Part shown: positions 1-8,148 of the stretch, one piece after another
Numbering within the stretch: position 1 is the first letter of the stretch
How the letters are laid out: every line of letters starts with the position of its first letter
Source of the DNA: Candidatus Fraserbacteria bacterium
GTDB taxonomy: Bacteria; Bipolaricaulota; Bipolaricaulia; RBG-16-55-9; JAJCYT01
Assembly: GCA_029262795.1 (NCBI GenBank)
Contig: JAJCYT010000006.1
Span: 27,184-91,183 of the forward strand
Length of the DNA stretch: 64,000 nt
Direction of reading: 5' to 3'
Program-made: the position numbers and the translations under genes
Notes under the pieces: generated by a model
Databases searched by the model: none
Told to the model about the DNA's origin: nothing
The model's input: the letters and a program-made list of their open reading frames with translations, nothing else

Positions 1-623
1 TCGACCACTGACACGCGAGTACCTGGATCGCTGAGATCTGCCGAAATGGTTTCAGACACCATCATGCGGTCCAGTTTCTTGGAAATGGCAAAACCATGTG
101 GGTATCGAATGTAAGCTGCGCCATCATCGGCCATGTCAGCTTTCAGGCTTTGTTTAATGTCCAGACTTTCTCGGTCAAAAATCACCAATTCATCGGACCC
201 CATACAACTTAAATAAATATCAGAACCATCTTCACTGAAGTACAGGTTTTCGCCGAGCTGGCAAGTGCCTGCATCTACGCCAGAAATATCGCTGACGCGT
301 TCGTCTTTGATGTTGACGGTGTAAAACGTATCGCCGGCCAATGCGGTTGTGTAAAGTTGCTTGCCATCCGGTGCATAATAGAGATGGTGCGGCATCACGC
401 CTGGGGCAATGGGGGTGGTATCTACCAGTTGCCCAAAGCCTTCAGAATCGGGATTTAAATCAATAATAGCAACGCCATCGGCGGCATCGGCTCCCGAATG
501 ACCTGTATAAGTGACTGCCACCAACCACGGCTCGGCACTGGCGATCTGATTGATATACCAGTATGCACCGCCCACAATCAATATGACCACAACAATTCCA
601 GCCATCAAAGGTAAACGTTTCAT
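1..623 (-). CDS. Membrane-anchored beta-propeller protein, 3' end outside the window
   Basis: The start codon is at 621-623 on the minus strand, preceded by a GGGAGG Shine-Dalgarno, and the reading frame is open to the window edge (207 codons visible). The first 25 residues are a short basic stretch followed by a hydrophobic segment, giving a signal anchor. The rest has the alternating pattern of a YVTN/SMP-30-like beta-propeller, including motifs such as HHLYYAPDGKQLY, NLYFSEDGSDIY and YPHGFAISKKLDRMMVSE. It is probably an exported or periplasmic ligand-binding or redox-associated propeller. The substrate cannot be told from sequence. The C-terminus lies outside the window. Confidence 0.7.
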   Translation of the reverse strand, partial: MKRLPLMAGIVVVILIVGGAYWYINQIASAEPWLVAVTYTGHSGADAADGVAIIDLNPDSEGFGQLVDTTPIAPGVMPHHLYYAPDGKQLYTTALAGDTFYTVNIKDERVSDISGVDAGTCQLGENLYFSEDGSDIYLSCMGSDELVIFDRESLDIKQSLKADMADDGAAYIRYPHGFAISKKLDRMMVSETISADLSDPGTRVSVV

Positions 624-749
624 CCCTGACCTCCCTGAAGGTATTTTTAATAGGGCAGTTGGACCATGAGATTTTTTTGCTGCCCCATTGTCTTTGAAAA
701 TGAATTCACATCTTACTGTTGCCTGGTTGGTTTCAAGACATTGATCAAG

Positions 750-1055
750 TTAAGACCATTGTTGCCCAATTGAATCCAACCCTGAATTTTGCAGGTCTTC
801 GGGTGTCATGGCAATGCGAAAGCGGCAAGCTGCATTGAAGTTGAGGAAGAAAGGCTCAGCATGTTTGGGAATTTCTGATGCACTGTTCATCTCAATCACC
901 ATGAAGCAGGTGCGCATGCCATCGAGTTCGGTAAAGTAAACCGACTCGGGTTTGATTGTTTCCATGATTTTCCCAATGATCTCTCCAGCTTTGCCTTCCC
1001 GCACCAGCGTGTTAAACGGCTCTGCTGGGCATTCTGCAGTAAAAAGTACTTTCAT
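750..1055 (-). CDS. DUF3303-like small protein
   Basis: This is a protein of about 101 residues. An upstream in-frame ATG lies at 1070, but a GGAGG Shine-Dalgarno sits about 8 bases before the ATG at 1055, so that start is chosen (MKVLFTAECPAEPF). The sequence resembles small ferredoxin-fold proteins of the DUF3303 type, with a segment reading FTELDGMRTCFMVIEMNSAS followed by an acidic, aromatic C-terminal half. No catalytic residues can be assigned. It is transcribed divergently from the RidA gene. The family call rests on overall resemblance only. Confidence 0.55.
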   Translation of the reverse strand: MKVLFTAECPAEPFNTLVREGKAGEIIGKIMETIKPESVYFTELDGMRTCFMVIEMNSASEIPKHAEPFFLNFNAACRFRIAMTPEDLQNSGLDSIGQQWS

Positions 1056-1202
1056 AATAATAGCCTCCACAAGACTGATATATTTTTGAATAATTGCTTT
1101 TGCTTAATGGTACAATATTTTTTCAATTCGGGCTTAACCCTTGCAAAACTGGATGCGGCGCTTACCTTTAATAAACCTTACAAATCCAGCAGGAGGTTTT
1201 TT

Positions 1203-1553
1203 ATGGCGGTACAGCGACATCATACCAATGCACGCATGAGTCAGATTGTGATTCATGGAGACACGGTTTTTCTGGCAGGGCAAGTGGATCAGAAACAATC
1301 TGCCGATGTGGCGGACCAAACGCAAAAGATTTTGGATCGCATTGATACCTTGCTGGCCGAAGCGGGAAGCAGTAAAAACCATGTATTGTCAGCGTTAATT
1401 CACATCACCGATATGGCTAATTTCGAAGCCATGAATGCCGTTTGGGATGCTTGGTTGCCGGATGATCAAAGCCCTGTCCGTACGTGTGTGGAAGCAGGGT
1501 TGGCTCGGCCTGAATTGTTGGTCGAAGTGACTTTGATTGCAGCCAAGGCTTAG
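1203..1553 (+). CDS. RidA family protein (YoaB-like)
   Basis: This 116-residue protein starts at the ATG after an AGGAGG Shine-Dalgarno at 1191-1196; an open stretch upstream to 1086 has no ribosome site. RidA-type enzymes are trimeric cytosolic imine/enamine deaminases that clear reactive 2-aminoacrylate. The VFLAGQV segment, the QTQKILDRIDTLL helix and the conserved arginine in SPVRTCVEAGLA are family signatures, and the last favours the YoaB/YjgH-like branch. The gene stands alone, 55 bases before a lipoprotein gene, so context adds nothing about substrate. Confidence 0.85.
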   Translation: MAVQRHHTNARMSQIVIHGDTVFLAGQVDQKQSADVADQTQKILDRIDTLLAEAGSSKNHVLSALIHITDMANFEAMNAVWDAWLPDDQSPVRTCVEAGLARPELLVEVTLIAAKA

Positions 1554-1608
1554 ACGTTTAATCTTCTTAGCACTTGAGGCTTTCACTGGTTGGCATTAGA
1601 GTGATGTC

Positions 1609-2700
1609 ATGACCAAAGCAAAACGTAAATCTATCCCATTTGTTTTCATATTGATTGGCTTGTTTTTCCTAGCTGGTTGTGACCAAAGACGGAATAACGA
1701 AGTGGTCTTTGAAGACTTTGAAGCAGGCGACATCAAGGGCGGCATCCTTGTTCAGGCCAGTGAAAACAGTGATGCCAGTTCTTTTCCCGACATGAACGAT
1801 GAAGGCATGATTGCCTTTGGGTGTGGGGAAGGCGTGTTGACCAGCCTGTGTGTGATCCATGCCAATGGTTCTGGACATCGTGTGATCGACCGAGCCAAAA
1901 ACAACACGGACAACAACTGGCACCCCAGCATCAACAACGATGGCACTATTGTCTACGTGTGTGAAACAGGGGAGAATATTTATAGCCTTTGCCTCACGGA
2001 TATTGATGCCTCAAACATTAAAGTACTGGATCGTGCTGCGAGCAATGCCGAAGCTGTTTGGGCTCCTGCGATGAACAACAATGGAAAAATTGCCTATACC
2101 TGTCGAGCGGAAAACTTAAATCAACTTTGTGTGATCAACGCGGATGGCTCCGGCAAACAGGTTTTGGCAGAAGTGGGCGATGTGGTTGCCTTTCCATCTA
2201 TCAATGATGAAGGTGTTATTGTTTATGAGTGTGGCACCGGTGGGATTGCCAGTATCTGTAACATCCACTTCGATGGCACAGATGAAAGAATTGTGGCCCC
2301 CGCCGATGGCTTTGACAATCAAAACACCCACCCCCATATCAACAATGAAGGTTGGGTGGCCTATGAGTGTGCCAACAACAGCTTGACCGAACTTTGTGTA
2401 ATTCATGTCGATGGCACAGGCGAAAAGGTGCTGGATGAAGCTTCCCGCTTGGGAGAGCACCGTGCCCGCCCCTCAATCAACAACTCAGGCCTGATCACTT
2501 ATGAGTGCGCGACGCAGCGAATCATAAGTGTGTGTTTGGTTAACGTGGAAGGCTCCAATCGACAAGTGCTTGCCAATGCATCGGGATCATCCGATGAGAA
2601 ATCTTTTCCAATGGTCAATGATGATCAAACGGTTGCCTATCTTTGCGAAACAGAAGCCATCGACAGTTTGTGTGTCATTCGCCTAATAAATGGTGATTAA
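1609..2700 (+). CDS. Lipoprotein with seven Cys-paired TolB-like propeller repeats
   Basis: The protein has 363 residues. The N-terminus is a lipoprotein signal with a lipobox reading LAGC near residue 24. The remainder consists of seven repeats of about 47 residues. Each begins with a motif like (F/H)PSINNDGxIxYxC and ends with (S/E)LCVIxxDGSGxxVL, so each blade carries two cysteines. This matches a seven-bladed TolB/PD40-type beta-propeller in which each blade may be clamped by a disulfide, which would suit an exported protein. Function is unknown; binding or envelope scaffolding is likely. A strong terminator follows immediately. Confidence 0.7.
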   Translation: MTKAKRKSIPFVFILIGLFFLAGCDQRRNNEVVFEDFEAGDIKGGILVQASENSDASSFPDMNDEGMIAFGCGEGVLTSLCVIHANGSGHRVIDRAKNNTDNNWHPSINNDGTIVYVCETGENIYSLCLTDIDASNIKVLDRAASNAEAVWAPAMNNNGKIAYTCRAENLNQLCVINADGSGKQVLAEVGDVVAFPSINDEGVIVYECGTGGIASICNIHFDGTDERIVAPADGFDNQNTHPHINNEGWVAYECANNSLTELCVIHVDGTGEKVLDEASRLGEHRARPSINNSGLITYECATQRIISVCLVNVEGSNRQVLANASGSSDEKSFPMVNDDQTVAYLCETEAIDSLCVIRLINGD

Positions 2701-2702
2701 TA

Positions 2703-2736
2703 AAAAGACCGGAGCCTAAAAGCACTCCGGTCTTTT
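2703..2736. terminator. Bidirectional intrinsic terminator
   Basis: A perfect 12-bp stem (AAAAGACCGGAG / CTCCGGTCTTTT) with a 10-base loop and T-runs on both strands lies between two convergent genes. It would stop the lipoprotein transcript from the left and the metallopeptidase transcript from the right. Confidence 0.9.
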
Positions 2737-2760
2737 CTAATTTTATTCTTTGTAAAAACA

Positions 2761-3819
2761 CTACCGGACAATGACCAATTTGCGAACCTCTGACCGAGTG
2801 ATGGAGCCATCCAGTTTTCTGGTGGTGACCACATAGAGATAGACGCCGTTGGACAAACGTTGTCCGTTGTTGCTGAGGCCGTGGAATCTGAGCGCGCCAC
2901 TGTGGCTGGTGTCTTCGTAAACGCGGTTGCCTGCTGTATCGAACACTTCCAAGGTGATGGCCTGTACCTCAGTGCTGTTGGCACGAATATCAAGACCGTA
3001 AGCATTACCGCTGTGTGTTAAAGGTGTGATGGTTAATGCACTCATTTGAGGTGCATTGGCAGGTTGCGCTTCACTCAAGCTGTTGAGGGTGTAGCCTTCG
3101 ATGATCAATTGAATGTTTTCAAAGCTACAGGCAAACAATCCTTGCCCCAGACCCAACCCAAAAGCAGTGATACGCTGTGAAGAAGTGCCATGTGCGCCTG
3201 GTTCGTACCAAGGCATTGTTTCAGGGTCGCCGATGTGATAGGTAATGGTGACGGCTTCGTCAATATCGCCATCATCCAGGTACCCATTGTCATCTGCCCA
3301 AGCAGCAAAGAAACCGGCGAAGCAGTCGGCCTGGAGTTCGGTGAAGATGGTAAAACCCTGATTGTCAATACCCAATAAATACTGGATGAAATGTGCCCAT
3401 TCATGGGCCAACACATGTGCAGCGGCATAATCGCCGATCTGGTTGTAAAGCATCAGCAAAAAGTCGTAATGAAACCAGATCGTGGCATCAGCAGGGCAGA
3501 AGAAAGCGTTGTTCAACGCTGTTGGGCCGCAATTGGATGGGAGTTCTTCATTGTACCAAAAGAAGCCGGAAGGTAATTGATACTGCAAACCCTGGCTGTA
3601 AAACACGTCGTTCCAAAAGCCATTCAACAGTTGCGTTGATAAACTAACCACATCATCAAAAATGAGTGGATTGAGGGGCGGATTGCCGCGTTGCTCAATT
3701 TCCACCTGCGCCAAAGCAGGTGTTGAAAAACTCAGGGCCAACGCAATGATCAGGGCCAAGCTGACCATCATGCCCATTCGATTCTTGCCTAAATTTTCGA
3801 GATTTCTAATCCTCATCAT
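2761..3819 (-). CDS. Secreted neutral zinc metallopeptidase with FlgD-like C-terminal domain
   Basis: The ATG at 3819 has an AGGAG site 5 bases upstream and is preferred to the ATG at 3870; the product is about 352 residues. A signal peptide is followed by a catalytic domain with HEWAH near residues 139-143 (zinc ligands and catalytic Glu) and a downstream ELQADCFAGFF motif, the pattern of the predicted neutral zinc metallopeptidase family (PF04228, YpfJ-like). The last 90 or so residues form a FlgD-Ig-like fold (ITLEVFDTAGNRVYE ... NGVYLYVVTTR) ending in RKLVIVR. The same kind of tail ends the protein at 8899-9483. It is probably a secreted protease whose C-terminal domain serves anchoring or secretion. 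Confidence 0.8.
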   Translation of the reverse strand: MMRIRNLENLGKNRMGMMVSLALIIALALSFSTPALAQVEIEQRGNPPLNPLIFDDVVSLSTQLLNGFWNDVFYSQGLQYQLPSGFFWYNEELPSNCGPTALNNAFFCPADATIWFHYDFLLMLYNQIGDYAAAHVLAHEWAHFIQYLLGIDNQGFTIFTELQADCFAGFFAAWADDNGYLDDGDIDEAVTITYHIGDPETMPWYEPGAHGTSSQRITAFGLGLGQGLFACSFENIQLIIEGYTLNSLSEAQPANAPQMSALTITPLTHSGNAYGLDIRANSTEVQAITLEVFDTAGNRVYEDTSHSGALRFHGLSNNGQRLSNGVYLYVVTTRKLDGSITRSEVRKLVIVR

Positions 3820-3980
3820 AAAATCTCCTTTTTTCTGGTTATGCCTCAGTCTAAATATTTCAGACTCCATTTTGGCTCCGGTAAAGATTTTCTTTCCTGA
3901 ATTTTTGTGAAACCGAACCCCAGAATTATTTTGGCATCTATTTTTGGTTTGTGAATGTAATGGTTTAGACAGTGGAATAA

Positions 3981-4424
3981 TCAGGAAAATTTCAACGCTT
4001 CGGCCACCGCCAGTTGATCGGCCCGTTCGTTTTCCGGATGACCCGAATGGCCTTTAACAATTTCAAACGTCACTTGATGAAATTGCAGCAGTTGATCGAG
4101 CGTGCGCCAAAAATCTTCATTCTTGATAGGCTTCAGACTGCTGCCCTCTTTGCGCTTCCAGCCTCTGGCCTTCCAGTTGGGCAGCCACTCCATGCTGCCT
4201 TTGGCGACATAGGTGCTGTCGGTGATTACTTTAATTTGATCGGGTTGTTTGAAATGCTGCAAACCGGAAATGACGGCTTGCAGTTCCATTTTGTTGTTGG
4301 TGGTTTCAGCAGCACCGCCGCTGAGTTCGGTTTCTATTCCGTTTTGGTCATCGCGAACAATGGCCGCCCATCCGCCTGGTCCTGGATTGCCTTTGCAAGC
4401 CCCGTCTGTAAATAAAGTGATCAT
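3981..4424 (-). CDS. rnhA: Ribonuclease HI
   Basis: The 147-residue product matches the usual size of bacterial RNase HI, which cleaves the RNA strand of RNA-DNA hybrids. The catalytic carboxylates are visible: D7 (FTDGACKGNPGPGGW), E47 (NNKMELQAV), D69 (ITDSTYV) and D136 (NERADQLA), with the auxiliary H126 in KGHSGHPEN. The basic handle WKARGWKRKEGS that helps bind hybrids is also present. The gene is monocistronic, and convergent or divergent neighbours surround it. Confidence 0.97.
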   Translation of the reverse strand: MITLFTDGACKGNPGPGGWAAIVRDDQNGIETELSGGAAETTNNKMELQAVISGLQHFKQPDQIKVITDSTYVAKGSMEWLPNWKARGWKRKEGSSLKPIKNEDFWRTLDQLLQFHQVTFEIVKGHSGHPENERADQLAVAEALKFS

Positions 4425-4524
4425 AGTGGTGGTAAACTCAATTTTGATTTAAGATTTTCAGCACAGATTACCAGAGGCCACCTAAGATGAGCAACTCATT
4501 TTTCTATTTAAAGGAGCGTTGAGT

Positions 4525-5034
4525 TTGAAAGCACAGCGATTGCCCAAAGCGGAATTTATGAAAATGTCGGAAAATCCTGTTGAAGTCAGACCATTTGATC
4601 CTGAAAGCAAGCAGCAGGCATCTGTGTATTTGAAAAAATTAAATGTGATATTGGAAAAGCATCAGGTCACAGTAGAATTTTTTGGTTCGGTGGAACTTGA
4701 AATCGCAGGCAAAGGCGAGTGGGAATATGCTATCTGGCTCGATGATGACAATTGGTATCCAGTGATGACCACATTGATCAACCATTACCAATCCATCTGG
4801 TTTCTGGATCATGATATGGCCGTGTTTAACATCACCGATGAAGCCAACCGCATTGAAGTGATTCCCATGCGTGGTGAAGCGGCTCTGAGAAATCAGGCGA
4901 TCATGGCCTATTGGCGAAGCCATCCTGAAAAGCTGAAAGAATATGAACAACTCAAACTGGAGCACGCCCATTCCAAGCGCGACTACTCCTGGTGGAAGCA
5001 CAATTATATTGGTGACATTATCGAATCACTGTAA
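4525..5034 (+). CDS. GrpB-like nucleotidyltransferase-fold protein
   Basis: An AAGGAG site at 4511-4516 sits 8 bases before a TTG at 4525, making that the likely start. A TTG at 4519 is too close, and an ATG at 4558 is a fallback. The FGSVELEIAGKGEWEYAIWL segment resembles the GS motif and strand of GrpB/UPF0157 nucleotidyltransferase-fold proteins. The C-terminal part (AYWRSHPEKLKEYEQLKLEHAH ... WWKHNYIGDII) resembles the GrpB helical tail. The usual acidic pair is only partly recognisable, so activity is uncertain. Confidence 0.6.
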   Translation: MKAQRLPKAEFMKMSENPVEVRPFDPESKQQASVYLKKLNVILEKHQVTVEFFGSVELEIAGKGEWEYAIWLDDDNWYPVMTTLINHYQSIWFLDHDMAVFNITDEANRIEVIPMRGEAALRNQAIMAYWRSHPEKLKEYEQLKLEHAHSKRDYSWWKHNYIGDIIESL

Positions 5035-5121
5035 AAGAGGTGCAGGTCAAGCAACATGAGGATTGCCTGACCTGCGTTGGGGTGAGTTTTATACACTCAT
5101 CAAGGTGTAGTTATCGAAAGA

Positions 5122-5604
5122 TTATTCTTCCACAATGTCGCTGCGGGTGGATTCCACCAGCAGTAACAGTTCCCGTTGCAAAGGGCGCGGCACATCGAAG
5201 TCGTTCAGTACGGTGACCAAGTGATTGAACACCACATCGAAAACATCATTGCTGGTGCCCATCCCCCGGTGTGCGTCGAACATGCTGCGACCCGTATACA
5301 CACAGGGGCCACCCGTAGCTTGGCATATGAAATCAATGTTCAGGTCAATAAAACGCTGTTGACGGGTTTCATTGAGGCTGCCAAAAAACGGTTCAAGTTC
5401 AGGATCATCAAACAAACGATTGGCAAACGTTTCCACCACGGCTGCAATGGCAGGCGCCCCGCCAAGGCGTTCAAACAGCGGGGCTTCTGCCACTTCAATT
5501 CGAGTGTCTGCTTGCTGAGTATTTGGTTCCACTTGAAATATCAGGAAAGCCGATACGCCTAAAGCCACCAGCAATCCACTAACAATCAATAGTCTTAAAT
5601 CCAT
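5122..5604 (-). CDS. Membrane-anchored group 1 truncated hemoglobin
   Basis: The protein has 160 residues. The first 24 form a hydrophobic anchor, followed by a linker and a group I 2-on-2 globin of about 115 residues. Family signatures are LFERLGGAPAIAAVVE (A/B helices), GGPCVYTGRSMFDAHRGM with the proximal heme histidine at about residue 112, and FDVVFNHLV. Such globins bind O2 or NO and are often part of NO detoxification. The anchor suggests a membrane-tethered globin. It is divergent from a TetR gene across a perfect inverted repeat, so the two are probably regulated together. Confidence 0.85.
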   Translation of the reverse strand: MDLRLLIVSGLLVALGVSAFLIFQVEPNTQQADTRIEVAEAPLFERLGGAPAIAAVVETFANRLFDDPELEPFFGSLNETRQQRFIDLNIDFICQATGGPCVYTGRSMFDAHRGMGTSNDVFDVVFNHLVTVLNDFDVPRPLQRELLLLVESTRSDIVEE

Positions 5605-5636
5605 ATTAAAAGTCCTCCAGACTGTAAATTTCTAAA

Positions 5637-5683
5637 GTAGACAGATCTGTGTATTTGCAATAGTACACAGATCTGTCTACAAT
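5637..5683. promoter_or_regulatory. TetR operator: perfect 17-bp inverted repeat over a divergent promoter
   Basis: The arm GTAGACAGATCTGTGTA (5637-5653) is repeated exactly in inverted form at 5664-5680, separated by 10 bases. Each arm also contains the smaller palindrome ACAGATCTGT. In the rightward direction TTGCAA (5655-5660) is 17 bases from TACAAT (5678-5683), a good promoter for the regulator. TTGCAA is its own complement, so it could also serve as the -35 for the leftward globin promoter. The operator covers both promoters, as expected for TetR-type repression and autoregulation. Confidence 0.85.
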
Positions 5684-5697
5684 GTCAAGTAAAGCAA

Positions 5698-6309
5698 ATG
5701 AAAACGAACAAAAGAACTATCGGAAATGATGAGCCAATGAATAAAATCTCTAAGAAACAACAACTCATTGACAAAGCCATCGAACTGTTTTCCAAGCATG
5801 GCTATCATGGCACGGGCATCGACACCATTTTGGCACAGACAGGGATTTCCAAGCGCACGCTTTACAATCACTTTGCATCCAAAGAGGAACTTATTGTTGC
5901 GGCACTCAACGAATATGACGGACGCTTTCGTGAATGGCTTGAAACTGAGGTCACATCCAGTGGAAATTCTCCACAGCAGCGTTTGGAATCAATTTTCGAT
6001 GTGGCAGAAAAATGGTTTCTGAGTAGGAGTTTTTTCGGCTGTATGTATATTACTGCGGTGGGTGAATTTACAGAAGATGAGGTGAATATCCGTAAAGTGT
6101 GCAAGCGTTATAAAAACCGATTGAGACAATATTTTAAAACCTTATCTATTGATGCCGGGGCTGTTGATCCAGATGGACTCGCTGATGAAATTGCCCTTTT
6201 GTTTGAAGGCGCCACAGTGACCGCACAAGTTTCCAAACAACCCAAGCTGGCAGCGCAAACAGCCAAACGTGTCGCAAAATCGCTGATTCAAAATCAAATA
6301 AAGAAATAA
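5698..6309 (+). CDS. TetR/AcrR family transcriptional regulator
   Basis: The product has up to 203 residues. The N-terminal helix-turn-helix is classic TetR (AIELFSKHGYHGTGIDTILAQTGISKRTLYNHFASKEEL), followed by a helical ligand-binding domain containing RSFFGCMYITAVGEF, as in the TetR_C subgroup. The ATG at 5698 is 14 bases after the -10 and has no Shine-Dalgarno. The ATG at 5737 (MNKISKKQQL) is the more typical TetR start. It most likely represses itself and the divergent truncated hemoglobin through the 17-bp inverted repeat between them. The ligand is unknown. Confidence 0.9.
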   Translation: MKTNKRTIGNDEPMNKISKKQQLIDKAIELFSKHGYHGTGIDTILAQTGISKRTLYNHFASKEELIVAALNEYDGRFREWLETEVTSSGNSPQQRLESIFDVAEKWFLSRSFFGCMYITAVGEFTEDEVNIRKVCKRYKNRLRQYFKTLSIDAGAVDPDGLADEIALLFEGATVTAQVSKQPKLAAQTAKRVAKSLIQNQIKK

Positions 6310-6319
6310 CCTCGGTGGC

Positions 6320-7021
6320 TTACTTAAGTTCGTTAACTTTAAAGACTTCTTTGAGACCACATTGTCCTTCTTTGGTCAATCGAATCGCACGGGTGTCCTG
6401 CATTCGGGCAACCCAGCCTTTATCAAACCAGGCAGAGGTTAATGCTGCCCCTAAAGAGCCCGCAAGGTGCGGCCGCCTTTCGCTCCAATCCAGGCAGGGA
6501 TAGGCAAATTTGCGCCGAAGTTGTCGTGCAGCATCCACATCCACCCCAAACGAGGCAAACCATTCTGCGCCGGTTGGTGTTACGATGAACTTATCAGGGT
6601 TCAGTTTTAGGTATTTTTCATTGATTAAAAACTCAGTCACTGCCACGCCCAATTTGCCTGCCAAATGATCGTAGCAGGTGCGCGATTGCCGCAGTGCATC
6701 GGCTTCAAAACTGGCTTTCAACGAGCGTATCTTTTTTGGCGGTGCGATCAGGCACAATGCCTCAATGGCCTGGGCCACAGCTACGCTGGCAATTTTAAAG
6801 TAACGGCGCTTGCCGATTGGTTCGACTTTGACCAAGCCCCCCTGGACCAGTTTGTTCAGGTGCGAACTGGTGGTTTGAGGTGACACACAGGCGCGAGTGG
6901 ACAGATCCCCTGCGGGCAGGGATTCGCCACTCATCAACGCCTCTAAAATTGCTGCCCTAGAGGGTTCTCCTATCAGCGAAGCAATTGCCGCCAAATCCGG
7001 TTTTGCTGAAGATTCAATCAT
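6320..7021 (-). CDS. ArsR-type winged-helix transcriptional regulator
   Basis: The protein has 233 residues. The N-terminal 90 form an ArsR-like winged helix (LIGEPSRAAILEALMSGESL, then STRACVSPQTTSSHLNKLVQGGLVKV). The C-terminal half contains paired acidic and aromatic motifs and YPCLDWSERRPHLAGSLGAAL, seen in the long ArsR-family regulators of detoxification genes. No metal-site cysteine pair is obvious. It ends convergently 10 bases from the TetR gene and is divergent from the broken gene at 7124. Its target is not evident. Confidence 0.85.
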   Translation of the reverse strand: MIESSAKPDLAAIASLIGEPSRAAILEALMSGESLPAGDLSTRACVSPQTTSSHLNKLVQGGLVKVEPIGKRRYFKIASVAVAQAIEALCLIAPPKKIRSLKASFEADALRQSRTCYDHLAGKLGVAVTEFLINEKYLKLNPDKFIVTPTGAEWFASFGVDVDAARQLRRKFAYPCLDWSERRPHLAGSLGAALTSAWFDKGWVARMQDTRAIRLTKEGQCGLKEVFKVNELK

Positions 7022-7123
7022 AAAAACTCCTTCATAAAGAGTATACAGCGACCATAGTTCGATCTGTGTCGAATCATCCCTGCGCTAAAATTCCTTGAAT
7101 GTTTGACACTCAAAGGAGCCTCA

Positions 7124-7873
7124 ATGACCACCTACACCATGAAGCAGGTTTATGATTATCTGGGCGAACACTTTGTTCATATAGATGACCTCAGCGCACA
7201 GTCCCGACTCAGCATAAATTAGATTGAGCAATTGATTGAGCATCAATGTATACCTGCAGCCTCTTATGAAATAGTGACTTCCCGTTTGGTCCGAGCGCAT
7301 GTAAACGGTGCATTCCCATTGAAGGAAACGGTTTTGGACCGCTACTTTGCATCTTCTGTCATGGCTTGGATTGAGCGTGTCATGCCTTATCTGAACCAGA
7401 TGTCGCTGCCTGAAATTTCGCTCAAACTCAAGTCCGATTTTTTGATTGATTTGAAAGGCGCAATCCTCAAAGCCTGTCAGCTTTACAATTTTACGCCTGA
7501 TATTTTGGATGAACATGGAGTGCTTCAGGCGGAGGCTGCTGAAGCCTATGCCCAATTTACCTGGGAACATTGGACCAAAGGCACGTATGGTGTCTGTGTG
7601 ATCAATGCCGATTGCGTCGAACGAATTGCGATGAAACAATTGGTGGCAGAGCAATTGAGCTTAATGACAGAGGATGGAGAAAAAGTAGATTTCGACCAGA
7701 CTGAGGCACAGGAAATCTATCGCTTGATCCAGCTTTACAATCAATATGCAATGCCGTTTTCGCCACACGATCTGGAAGGCAGCTCGCGCCAGCGTTTGGT
7801 CAACAATATTTTACCCCGAATCAAAAAGGAGTTGCACCATGATGGTCACACTGTTTTTCAGTCAACTTCGTAA
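7124..7873 (+). pseudogene. DUF6058-like gene interrupted by an in-frame TAG codon
   Basis: An ATG at 7124 with GGAG 10 bases upstream opens a frame reading MTTYTMKQVYDYLGEHFVHI. The frame is stopped by a single TAG at 7220-7222 (codon 33). It then continues uninterrupted to 7873, so a full product would have 249 codons. The sense on both sides of the TAG is continuous (SRLSIN-stop-IEQLIEHQCIPAASYEI), which argues against an unrelated upstream peptide. The protein resembles DUF6058-type proteins of unknown role, at low confidence. It overlaps the next gene by 35 bases, so the pair was probably translationally coupled. It could be a recent nonsense mutation, a sequencing error or readthrough. 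Confidence 0.6.
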
Positions 7874-8144
7874 AGACATCGACATGGACGCCTATGACGC
7901 AGATCGCATGCGCATGATGGATCAAATCACCCAATTGTCAGGGTTTATTTCATCCAAAGTCTTTACTGCCGAAGATGGCGAACGCCTCAATGTGGTGCTG
8001 TTTGAATCTGACGAAGCCCAGGATCAGTGGCGCTTCAACCCCGATCACAATCAGACGCAGCAAAAGGGACGGGAGGAATATTATCAATATTATCGTTCAA
8101 TTGTGTGTGAAAGCGTGAGAGAATCCAATTGGGAAAAAGAATAA
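7839..8144 (+). CDS. Small dimeric alpha/beta-barrel (ABM-like) protein
   Basis: The ATG at 7839 has an AAGGAG site 7 bases upstream and overlaps the end of the preceding frame. The product has 101 residues. The pattern of a long first helix region, SGFISSKVFTAEDGERLNVVLFESDEAQDQWRFNPDH and a tyrosine-rich end (GREEYYQYYRSIVCES) is typical of antibiotic-biosynthesis-monooxygenase-like ferredoxin folds. These often act as heme or quinol monooxygenases or stress proteins. No decisive catalytic residue is visible. Confidence 0.6.
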   Translation: MMVTLFFSQLRKDIDMDAYDADRMRMMDQITQLSGFISSKVFTAEDGERLNVVLFESDEAQDQWRFNPDHNQTQQKGREEYYQYYRSIVCESVRESNWEKE

Positions 8145-8148
8145 AAGA

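Noticed and set aside
5042..5075. A hairpin after the GrpB-like gene
   Set aside because: The arms (GCAGGTCA and TGACCTGC) pair, but the inner part is imperfect and no T-run follows, so it is not called as a terminator.
7121..7654. A 177-codon open frame opposite the broken DUF6058-like gene
   Set aside because: It contains no recognisable protein motif, and the coding signal continues on the plus strand across the TAG codon.
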